Positions 27,004 to 38,600 of a stretch of 64,000 nucleotides of DNA are shown here, in pieces; positions within the stretch are counted from its first letter, which is position 1, and every line of letters begins with the position of its first letter. The DNA comes from Leuctra nigra (lineage: Eukaryota; Arthropoda; Insecta; Plecoptera; Leuctridae): the NCBI GenBank assembly GCA_934045905.1, contig OW203764.1, forward strand, positions 23,734,954-23,798,953, read 5' to 3'. The notes beneath the pieces were generated by a model. It saw nothing but the letters and a program-made list of their open reading frames with translations, had not been told where the DNA came from and did not search any database. Both the position numbers and the translations under genes were made by a program.

Positions 27004-29084
27004 AAATTATGCATTGTCATCGGGACGCACATTTTATCACATTTTTTACTTTTCGGCGAAGTGAGTCTAAAACTAATAATGTTTTTAATATTTGTTTGTG
27101 TTTCTTTAAATATTTCTTTTGAACCCAATCTTGATCCCAATTTATTGGATCTTTTTCACTCCATAAGTAGACCAGCAAGCAGCAACTCAATCGAAGAATT
27201 TATCAACGCCCACAGAGCGTATGTTCCTTGTAAAAACTTTTGAAGAGGTGCTTAAAATGTAGGGTGGAAAACATTTTAGGTAAATAAAAATTCTGCACAA
27301 CAAATTTCAACATTTTAAATCTTCATATCTGCGTTATATTGTTATATTTTTCTCCACTATATTATAGTACGAAATCACGATATAACTAATAATAATTGCA
27401 ATTAACATGATATTGAGATCAGTGCCAATGGCTGTCATGGATTCATTTCTGTACAATATAGAATTCTATCGATTGACTCATTAGCTAATGATTTATTATT
27501 GACAGCGTCTAGTGAATCGACCAATACAGGCAGAATCCGTTGGTCCTTCCGTTACCAAGAAATATGTTTAGTGAAACGAGAAGCAGATTTCAAACACAGG
27601 TCATTTAGAGCTCCAAAAAATATTGTTTCATCCAGATTATAATTAGGTCCCTCTAAAAAACCGACTTTACAATCAATAAGGAAGGGTGAATGTTACATTT
27701 AATCTATTTATGATCTTATTTAAAAAATATCATTTTAAAATGGACTGGTTGACAGGTATTTCTTCACATTTACTAGGTTTTACCAATTTTCTGGGCCTTT
27801 TCCTATTTTCATCTGACCTATTCAGGTCTGAGGCTTCTGACAAATAAAAAAGGCATTGGAAATCAAATTCTCGTATCACTTACATAATAACATTTGTCAG
27901 AATCAATTGGAAGTTGACACCACAACTGATAGAATTTTACCTCGCGGAAAACTAATCAACTGGTTGCTTATATCTTTTCTTCGTAGTGTTATTAATATTA
28001 CATTTATACAGAAGTATACACTGCAGCTAGTTATATTACAAGACATCTGGTAGGAAAGTGATATGACGCTTTAATGTGATATGCCATACCGTTAATCTGA
28101 TATTCAATTTACCGTGAGGCACCTTTTTTTAAGTGAAAATATCAATTACATAAAGGTTTTTATGTACATTATACAATCTCTATGTTAAAATGAATATTTA
28201 CAAAATAAATCAGTCTTACCATCCTGTCCGGTATCTAAGTCTGGTATTTTACATGGGAAAGTACAATGATGGTAAGATTATTTATGTATTGGGTTAACAT
28301 TATAACAGTGAGGGTTTCAAACAAATTATCAATAAAATTTTAGTTGTAAAGTTATAGATTTCTGTGAAATTCTATATACCTAATTGCTTCGACATAAACA
28401 GTATGTGAAATAAAATGTAAAATCTAATTGTACTGATTACTGAATGAGCAACTGAGTAGGGTTGCGACAAACTGTTGGTAAACCGCTAAATTCTCTACTG
28501 GTCTACAGCCGTTGATCTAGATAGAAGGCACAGCGATTGCGTACAAATGGAAAATAAAATTAATATCTTGGGGTACATCGAACAACAGTGAAAAATCATC
28601 TTGCTAAGTCGTAGAATATCGAGATTTCTGAACACGATTCAATATTATTTTACAACCTCAATCACAGAATTGACTCATAAATCCAAGCAAGTCGGCAATG
28701 CGAGCTTATAAATATGACTACTATGAACTATATGAACTGTGCTAGTTCGAATAAATGACGTTATTGTGCTTCAAGTTAAATGCTTGTAATTGGAATACTA
28801 AAAATCCACTACCTTTTGTGAAAATAGCAACAAAAAAACAGAATAATTGCAAATGATTGTCATGAACAATGAGTCGTTAAAAATGTAGCACTATTTTAAT
28901 CATAAATAATTGTGGTGATCCATAAAATAAATGACTTTTTAACAAATTACTTAAAAAATAGCTGAAGTGAAGTTGATGTCTAAATTTCTGGGACGTTCTT
29001 GCATAATATTTACTCAAATGAATTCAGTTTTGCAATGGGTGACTTTTTTCTTGTAGTGAACAAACAATTAATACAGCACACATA

Positions 29085-29090
29085 TTTATT
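29085..29090 (-). promoter_or_regulatory. Candidate polyadenylation signal for Ddr
   Basis: AATAAA on the minus strand, about 240 nt after the Ddr stop codon. It is the nearest canonical hexamer I noticed downstream. In DNA this AT-rich such hexamers are common by chance, so transcript evidence would be needed. Confidence 0.35.
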
Positions 29091-29331
29091 GGCAGGGGAA
29101 AAGCCGCTCGGTTCATACTCACCCGGCACAGAACCATTTAAACCCACGCTTTAATGACAAAAGCAGTCGATTTCAAAATATATTAACCAATTCATCAACG
29201 CACTCACGATAATTGCTCTATTTTCACATGTCCCACTTGACAACGTATGTCAAATCCATTTTTTTGTGCTGGCACCACAATAATGTACAAAACACTTAAA
29301 CATTCTTTAAAAACACCCACATATCTTGTCA

Positions 29332-29634
29332 TCAGTCCATCTCCGGTTTATACCCAAGATTCTTCCTCTGCAGAAACAAATGTATCTCTCTAAAGTTCGG
29401 TCTGTCCGCTTCGTTTCGTTGCCAACACTCGCACATGAGGTCGTAGATCTCCTTGGGGCAGTTGATCGGCAGCGGGAGGAACCTCTGTCGCCCGTCGTCC
29501 TGATAGAAGTGCGTGACGTTGTCGATGACGTTGGCGTCGGTCAGCTCGTCGAAGGGAGGTTCTCGGGCGTACGTCAACACTTCCCACAGAGTCACGGCGA
29601 ACGACCAGACGTCGCTCTTCGTGCTGAATTTACC
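29332..29634 (-). CDS. Ddr: Ddr exon 12: kinase C-lobe and stop codon
   Basis: Residues 712-811 and the stop codon. It begins [20 protein letters not shown] in phase 0 after the acceptor CCAACTCCAG, includes [13 protein letters not shown] and [12 protein letters not shown], and ends NLGYKPEMD. The short tail after the last kinase helix is typical of DDRs. Open frames on the plus strand over the same bases are shadows of this GC-rich exon. Confidence 0.95.
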   Translation of the reverse strand, partial: GKFSTKSDVWSFAVTLWEVLTYAREPPFDELTDANVIDNVTHFYQDDGRQRFLPLPINCPKEIYDLMCECWQRNEADRPNFREIHLFLQRKNLGYKPEMD

Positions 29635-32600
29635 CTGGAGTTGGAAGAAGTTTCACAGACTAGTGGCATGTTTTAAATATCATCACCAACGTTGCGAAGA
29701 ATAAAGATAGGTACGCTCGGCCAAACAAAACTTGAACGTTAACCAAATTTGAATGACTGCTGGTCATGTCCCATAACCAATCAAAGCTTGTTATTATCAT
29801 TGAAATGTGAGGTCACCTACTAGAGTGAGACAATGAGATAGCTTAGACTGGCTTCTGATGGTGCGATCTTACATTTATCAGCATATCAGATTTATTGAAC
29901 GTTCAAGTTTTGCTTAGCCAAGTGTACCTTAAAGAGGGACGTTGATGTATTTTTTTATTTGCGTACTTTTAAGACGGTTGAGTAGTGAACGTGGCCTTGA
30001 AGAGTTCTTTAAACAATTTTTTCAATGTCTTTTTCCAAAGCAATTGTTAATAAAATAAGGCTTTGTACGAGTCTTTAGAACTGTTCAATGAAAATAATTT
30101 CATAGTTTTGAATAGTTTATTAGTTTTATTTTGTCCTACAGACGTTTAGTGCCAATATTTTTACTAATTTTCGGGCACTAAACGTCTGTAGGACAAAATA
30201 AATTAAATCACCATTCCAAGCAATGCAATTATTTTCATTGAACAGTTCTGAGGAGTCGTACAAAGTCTTTATTAACAATTTCATTCGTAAAAGATATTGA
30301 TATAAATCGATTAAAAAACTCTTCAAGGTCAAACTGTTTGATTATGATGATGATTGGAAGGCGATGGAGAAGGGTAGATTGGACAGTGAGAAGGAGGTGG
30401 TCGTGGCCCATTAATAGGGAACTCTTCCAGCATTTGCTTCTCGCCTGTGGAAACTCACAACGAACTTCAGTCAGCAAGGCCGGCCGCGGGGTTCGAACCC
30501 GGACCTTCGGACTGCAAGTCCTGAGTGTTACAGCCTGAGCCAAGTTGGCTCAGGTGGATTATTGTTTGATGTAACCAGCGTCAGATCATTTCGCTATGAC
30601 TGATAGAATATATTAGCAGTTTTTCCTATTATTTAATTTGCATTTAATATCAATCCGATAATTTCAGCACTGAAACTGGTAGATGGTAGATTCCAAATAA
30701 CTTGAACTATGCAAGAAATGTATCGACAAAATTAGCTACATAGTTTGGTCACATTGATGGGATGAAAATAGAGTAATGTGGATGATTCGAAAGCTATGCA
30801 AGAAATGCAGGACGACAAATTTCCATAGCTTTTGGTCATCGATGGAATAATAATCCAGAAAATAAATTGAGAATATTATCATAATACTACTATTTAGTAG
30901 TACAAGTAGGTTATTGAAAGAGTGCATTTGTTTGAAACATTTTTTTAAAGAAATATTCTTTAGCTGTTCATCATATCAACAGGGGAAGTGTACTGCAAAA
31001 GCGATATCTACTGAATCTTTCCAACATTACTGTTCAGTTCACAAAGACTCTAGTGCAAATGTTGTTTGAGTTTACCAGTAGAATGCTCTCCCACGCCATC
31101 CATCTGATGGGCATCATGGATCTGCCCTCCAGCTTGCAGTAGTCGGCAGAGTAGAGGCTATGACTCATGCCCAAGTCAGACACCTTGATGTGGTAGTTCA
31201 TTCCGACCAGACAGTTCCTGTACAATATAAACACGTTGTATACTTTTCATTTTATAGCTTCTATAGTTACTGTGCAATACAACACGTTGAATACGTTCAT
31301 TCTAAAGCTTCTATAGTTCCTGAGCAATACAAACACGGTGTATACGTTCATTCTGTAGCTTAGCTTATCCAACTTTCTGTCGGCTTTAATACATTTTTTT
31401 GTCTGGGGTTTAAAGTCGCACTGTTCTGCAGCCTAATGGCTTTAATACATTTGCGTTAGAGGCAAATTAAAGATTGTGCACATTCTCAAGAAAATGTATG
31501 TTTTATTTTAAATAAATATTCAATCATGTAAAATGTCTAAATATGTTTTAAAACTAAACTTTACAACTTTAAACAAAAAGATGTTCTGAAAACCTCAATA
31601 AAGTTTCAACTAAATGATATTTATTATCAAGCATGACAACAAGAAACATAAATATTTGAAATTAATCCCCCTCCTCCCCTCCTCCAGATCCTGGCGACGC
31701 CAGGTCAAGAATAATATGGGTCATTCAAATCCCCCAAGCGAGTGATTGCAATGTATTACTGTTTACTAGGTACCTTAGAAAGTCTACATGACGTATTGAA
31801 TAAATAGCTGATCATTCTTACCGTGTAGCTAAATCACGATGGATAAAATTTAATGATTCTAAATACTTCATTCCTGAAGCTATTTGAGTTGCCATGTAGA
31901 TAAGGCAGCCATAACTGGAAAAGAAATAAGAACATTAATATCACATAATATTTATACAAAAGTTTACAGAGAGTTCAATGCACGAATTTCCTATAAAAAA
32001 TGGGTACCTATACAGAATGAAAGAAGAAGGTAAAAAGATTGAAAGTTGAAATTGGTAGAAGGTTGAAAGTGTGCAGGATGACCTTGATCATATAATAACT
32101 TGGATGAATATAAACAAAATGTCGTTGAATGTCAAAAAATGTCAAGTTGTTCAATTTTCGAAAACTCTTAAAAATCGGCACACAGATTATCATATTGGGT
32201 CAGAGGTTTTAACCGTTGCCAATGGATATAAATATCTGGAAGTTTGGTTTGATAGAAGGCTGGACTGGAAGGTGCAGGTTGACAGAGTTTCATCGAAAGC
32301 ATTAAAGAACATGAATTTTGTAATGCGAAATTTAGAAGGAGTAAACACAAATGTAAAAATTCAAGCATACAAAACATTAATTAGGCCAATTTTGGAATAT
32401 GGTGGTGCCATTTGGGACCCTTATAAAATTAACGACATTTACAAGATTGAGAAAATTCAGAGAATTGCTGCAAGAAAGGTAACAAATAATATGAAAAGGT
32501 TTATTACATTCAGAAACGATCATGGAATTGTTGTAAAGGAAAGAATTAGCCCTACAGCTTTGTTGGAATCTTTGGAATGGGAAAGTTTGGAAGATAGGAG

Positions 32601-35600
32601 AAAATTGACAAGGTTGGGTAATATGTTCAGAATTCGACAAGGCATTGGTGGATGGAATGAATTGCGAGATTGGTTGGTGGATATTGAGAGAGAGGGACGG
32701 AGGACACATACTGGCATGTTAAAGGAATGTTTTTCAAAAACAGATATAGGGAGGTATTCCTTTCTTCACAGAACGGTCCGAGATTGGAATGGTTTGGATA
32801 AGAATGTGTTGTTGGAGCTGGTTTTGGATGATTGCACTGTGAAGAGGTTTAAGGAATTGATAAGGGATGGATGTTGATGTTTTATAGTTTGTATTTAATT
32901 TTGTTCCCTTGTAATTTTGTTCTCTTAGTATTATTATAACGTTATTGTGAATTTGAAGTTTATGGTTTGTGATTGTTTTCCTTGCCACATAAAATGTACA
33001 ATTTTTATTGCAAGATGTTTTGAATAAATAAAAATAAATAAAATATTAATGCAGACAGGGCTTCAAAATATTTTGATAGACAACACCAATTTAATATTTT
33101 AAAATCTAGTCATTTTAAAGTTGAATCGATACTGTACAACCACTAATCCATACTATTGCTCTCTTTCATTTATGCATCCTCCTTGAAGAAGAGACTGTCT
33201 AGTTAATTACATCTTGTCTGTGATTACATGCAGCGGTTGCTCTCCACACAACACTAGATACTTGAGACACAACACTCTACTTGCATCTTAGACGGAAACC
33301 CTCGTATATTTGAAAACGTAATGCGGTGACTGAGCAAAAGCAATAGCAAACAACGAAATGAACACCTCTAGATGTTAGTGCTCCAGACTAATTCCTTTAA
33401 TAAAACGTAATCTCGGCATAATCTAGTGAATTTCATGAAATAGGACAAGAATAGACAACATTAAAAAATATCTAGTCAGCTCTGTTTCTTTTTTAAAAAC
33501 ATCACATGCAGTTTGACGATCGCATCTGTTTATATTATTCAACAATAGGGAGTGTCGTAACATCTAGTGGAGCGGTCGCTCCACTCAGCCAAGTCTTACC
33601 GTACACTCACAGTCACTCAACATACCGTAAATGCCTATATAAACTGAGGAGCAGACCAACTACTTTTACTGTAAGCAACAACATAGCATTTTCGGCCTAC
33701 TGGATCTCAACAATGGAAAATCTCTCATTGTTGTGAAATGTCTTAATTTTGAGCTATGGCCCACCTAACAACATATACATCACGCGACAACAACCAGTCA
33801 TGCCGTTTACGACCTAGAGGGCAGTGAAAATCGTGAAATTACACCGCTTTCATCTGCTTCTTCTTCTTCTTCTTCTTCTTCTTCTTCTTCTTCTTCTTCT
33901 TCTTCATATGATTCCCGAAAAAGTTGCTGTCACCGCCATAGCCTAAACGGCTGAACCGATCAACCTGAAATTTTTACCACATATGCACTTTTGGCGTCTG
34001 ATGATACCTTACCTCTTATAAATTTTTTGTGCCGCCATTCTTAAACCGGAAGTGACGTCATATATAAAAAACGGCTGGACCGATTAGAACGAAATTAGCG
34101 CCATTCGATTTAGATGGTCATCTATATGAAGTATGATACTAAAAAACATTATTTTCTTATTTTCTAAACCGGAAGTGACGTCATAAATTCACAATATTTA
34201 GCTTATTTCATCAAATTATACTTTAAATACACATATAATTAGCTTACATTGTAACATAGACAATACAAAATAATTATAATTTCAATACAGTGTTCTCGGT
34301 CGCCATTCCTGAAACCGGAAGTGACGTCATATATCGAAAACACCTGTACCGATTGCCACTGAACTAGCTCCTGTCTATGCATTCTGCAATCTTTTTGAAA
34401 AATCAATTGGGATAAATGAATATACAAATTAACGGTACCGGAAATGGCGGCAGGAACCACTAAATGAAACCGGAGGTGACGTCATATATTGAAAACGGCA
34501 TGACCGATTTGACGGAAATTAGCGCAAAAGAATTCAGAAGGTCATTCATGAAGTATCAACTAGATAGAACTAGATTGTTTTCTTATTACCTATACCGGAA
34601 ATGACGTCATAAATATGCTAAATGACGCCATTAATATGCTAAATGACATTAATTCACCAATTTATACTTTTAAATAGATATTTAGTGAAACATACGTTGT
34701 GAATAATTATACATTCAAGATTGCGGTGTACTCGGCCGCCATTTGCTAAAACCGGAAGTGACGTCATATATCGAAAACGGCTGTATCGATTGTAACCAAA
34801 TTTTGGAATTGTGTAGGACTAATAATTATGAATTCAAGACGACATTATTTTTGGCCGCCATTGTTTAAACCGGAAGTGACGTCATATATCAAAAACGGAT
34901 GTACCGATTGTAACTAAATTATGTAATTATGTAGGACTTATATTTTTGAATTAAAGACGACATTATTTTCGACCGCCATTGTTAAAACCGGAAGTGACGT
35001 CATATATCGAAAACGGCTGTACCGATTGCAACTAAATTATGTAATTATGTAGGACTTATATTTTTGAATTAAAGACGACATTATTTTCGGCCGCCATTTG
35101 CTAAAACCGGAAGTGACGTCATATATCGAAAACGGCTGTATCGATTGTAACCAAATTTTGGAATTGTGTAGGACTAATAATTATGAATTCAAGACGACAT
35201 TATTTTTGGCCGCCATTGTTTAAACCGGAAGTGACGTCATATATCAAAAACGGATGTACCGATTGTAACTAAATTATGTAATTATGTAGGACTTATATTT
35301 TTGAATTAAAGACGACATTATTTTCGACCGCCATTGTTAAAACCGGAAGTGACGTCATATATCGAAAACGGCTGTACCGATTGCAACTAAATTATGTAAT
35401 TATGTAGGACTTATATTTTTGAATTAAAGACGACATTATTTTCGACCGCCATTTGCAAAAACCGGAAGTGACGTCATATATCGAAAACGGCTGTATCGAT
35501 TGTAACCAAATTTTGGAATTGTGTAGGACTAATAATTATGAATTCAAGACGACATTATTTTTGGCCGCCATTGTTTAAACCGGAAGTGACGTCATATATC

Positions 35601-38600
35601 AAAAACGGATGTACCGATTGCAACTAAATTATGTAATTATGTAGGACTTATATTTTTGAATTAAAGACGACATTATTTTCGACCGCCATTGTAAAAACCG
35701 AAAGTGACGTCATATGTCGAAAACGGCTGTACCGATTGCAACTAAATTATCTAATTATGTTGGACTTATAATTATGAATTCAAGACAACATTATTTCTGG
35801 CCGCCATATTTAAAACAGGAAGTGACGTCATTTATAGAAAACAGATGTACCGATTGCAACTAAATTATGTAATTATATAGCCCTTATATTTATGGATTCA
35901 AGATGACAATATTTTCGGCCGCTATTTCAAAACCGGAAGTGACGTCATATATCGAAAACAACTGCCGAGATTGCAGCTTAATTATGCAATTATGTTGCAC
36001 TTTTATGAATTCAAGGCGGCAGTATTATTGAGCGCCATTTTTTAAACTGGAAGTGAAGTCAGATATCGAAAACGTCTGGACAGATTGTAACGAAACTTAG
36101 ACTATTCTTCTTGGATAATCATTTTAAGCTTGTACCAAATGCAACTTTTCTTACTAACCAAATCGGTTGAGGCGTATTTTTTTAAAGAAATTAGTCCTTG
36201 GTAGGACATGTGCTACAAGCTGTATGAATAAACTAACAAAATAAGTGATATCCCAGAAAAAAACACTCCGTGTAAAAAAGGCAGCCAAGTCTCTTTACTT
36301 TAAAAAAATTCAACACCGAAAAGGAGTGATATCAAAAAAGAAGCCAAGTCAATGACATTTCCAAATATTTAATCGTATCTTTGAAATAAAAGTATAAACA
36401 CCGAGAAATACTTTACAAAAGGACTTGGCGCATCGTTTTTTTTAAGACATTTTTCTATTCATAAGCATATGCCTTTTATATACAACCGTCATTTAGAATT
36501 TTTAGAATAATAGGGACACATCTTTCAATTACATATTATACATACCTACTGTAAAATATTTTCTATTTGAATATATACGCTATGAAACTTGTTGCCTATG
36601 TTTTCTATAAATACACAATAGTTATCTTCGTAATATTGTTTCGTGGTCAACATATTATTTAAGTCTCATGCGTTATACCTTCTCATCATGAAATACATTT
36701 CTATTAATCCGCATTTTATAACAATACATTTCACAAAGTACACAGAGACGGCACATGGAATTTCTTTAAATTTTTTAACTTTATACACTTGACACTTCAA
36801 AAATATATAATAGTGTTCCATAGATAGTTAGTAATTTTTTTACAACGTTTCATGATTTCCCTCAATTAAGATCAAATTATGAAAACATAACCTTCTAATA
36901 TCACCATATTAACAGTGCTATAAAAATATAAATGAGCCCACTTCCAATTGTTATTTAATTCTTCCACCCTTACATTACTTATCTATTACAACATGAAATC
37001 TTTCTTCTATCGCCATTGACAAAACTATAAAATAGCCATTACTAAAAGTAGCTTGATTCATAGATACTGGCTCTAAAAAAAGGAGGAAAATGTACCTAAT
37101 TGTAAATTTCTTTCCACTTATAGGATAGAATGATGTCTTTAAAAAAACGATGCGCCAAGTCCTTTTGTAAAGTATTTCTCGGTGTTTATACTTTTATTTC
37201 AAAGATACGATTAAATATTTGGAAATGTCATTGACTTGGCTTCTTTTTTGATATCACTCCTTTTCGGTGTTGAATTTTTTTAAAGTAAAGAGACTTGGCT
37301 GCCTTTTTTACACGGAGTGTTTTTTTCTGGGATAAATAGATAACTAGAAATTCGAACTTCATTTGACATTTTTTAAAAGGCAGAGCTAACTAGATAATAT
37401 TCTCATCCAGCAACAATATGCATTGGCTCGTTGTTATAAAAATGCGAGGGGCGTCAGGAAAAAGTGTAGGATTAGGATATGGAAGAGATGTCAAGAGTAG
37501 ACGCAGACGTCGAGAAGAGAAATCCGGAAGTGACGTCCATAAAAAAGTTCAGGTTTAGAAGTAGAGATATGCCTAGGAAAAGGGGTAAGACGTGGTCTCG
37601 GAAAGAGGACTGTCTGTACCTGAGCGTCTTGGCGTTGGTCGGTAACGGCGACGCGGTGTCGGCGAGGTGCTCCTGCAGGAACTGGTTCAGATCTCCGCAC
37701 TCGGCGTACTCCACGACCACGCACATCGGCTCCTCCTCGAAGCAGCCTCCCAGGATCTGCACGATGTTCCCGTGACGTAGTCGAGCCAGGATCCGAGCCT
37801 CCGCCTTGAAGTCCGCTCTGCACAACACACCAAGAGCGTTAGAACAAGGAGCAAGAGCTTTAGAACAAGGAGCAAGAGCTTTGGAACCAAGAGCAAGAGC
37901 TTTGAACAAGGAGCAAGAGCTTTGAACAAGGAGCAAGAGCTTTGAACAAGGAGCAAGAGCTTTAGAACAAGGAGCAAGAGCTTTAGAAGAAGGAGCAAGA
38001 GCTTTAGAACAAGGAGCAAGAGCTTTGAACCAAGAACAAGAGCTTTAGAACAAAGAGCATGAGAGGACATAATTCTTCTGTTGCATATTTCCATTAGACT
38101 ATTTATTAGATTCTAAAACAAATAAAGAATACATTTTTATTGAATATTTCTTAATTTCCATCGAACACTTTCACTCTATTTTTGTATATACATTTTGGAT
38201 TTGTGTTTAAATCACAGTTTTAATTTATCTGTAGGCAGTATATTAAAAACTAATCGGGGTATTTGCCAAATCGTTGGACAATGATTACTTTTACAATGAC
38301 AAATTTTACTCTTTCTCTAACAAAATTTTCGAATTTCCATTACTTTTTGATAAATTATATTGTACATAAAAAATTATCTCCTGTTTGAAGGAAAATCAGA
38401 AATGAAAGCTCAGATTTCACCTCACATTATTGACAATTAAATGGCGGAATTCCAACACACGTACCATACGGCTCAGTGTCCAAGCAACCCACATTCTACT
38501 TACTGATTTTGGCTGTAAAATAAGGTTTAAAATTAAATCAAATAATAAGGACACGTCTTATTAATACGTAAAACGATAAACGAAGCAAACCCATTACTCG

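Larger units (their letters stand above)
24003..29084. other. AT-rich DNA downstream of Ddr, no gene recognised
   Basis: Contains the poly-C tract and the 3' relic of the non-LTR element. A 95-codon plus frame at 24298-24585 has no recognisable motif. Nothing supports a neighbouring gene. Confidence 0.55.
33563..37334 (+). mobile_element. Unclassified repeat element, large copy (ETS/CRE array plus fold-back tail)
   Basis: Collinear with 53010-54853. Parts in order: a head starting TCTAGTGGAGCGGTCGCTCC with an 8-bp palindrome (GTGGAGCG, GT, CGCTCCAC); a shared non-coding stretch (TTTCGGCCTACTGGATCT, GAGCTATGGCCCACC); a microsatellite; a module beginning CCTAAACGGCTGAACCGAT; a long array of units with CCGGAAGTGACGTCA; and a tail with 202-bp inverted arms (36249-36450 and 37133-37334). 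The octamer GCCAAGTC occurs in both head and tail. No coding frame was seen. Boundaries are where the two copies stop matching; no clear target duplication was found. It lies in Ddr intron 9. Confidence 0.8.

Noticed and set aside
29326..29676. 116-codon plus-strand ORF over Ddr exon 12
   Set aside because: Antisense shadow of a GC-rich kinase exon; same for plus frames over exons 4, 5, 8 and 9.
30480..30562. Functional tRNA gene
   Set aside because: Box A and B are present but the anticodon stem does not fold and the sequence continues into a SINE body with target duplication.
34030..36075. CRISPR-like array (regular repeats and spacers)
   Set aside because: Units are about 118 bp with similar, not unique, spacers, in a eukaryotic intron; it is a satellite-like array. 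The same goes for the 73-bp array at 48 kb.
33563..37334. Classifying the ETS/CRE element as a Helitron
   Set aside because: A palindromic end is suggestive and the start follows A before T, but there is no CTRR end and no verified A/T insertion site at the other side.
37824..37936. Upstream extension of exon 9 through the minisatellite (ALAPCSK repeats)
   Set aside because: The frame is open by chance; the exon 8 phase and the DDR alignment require a start at 37817.
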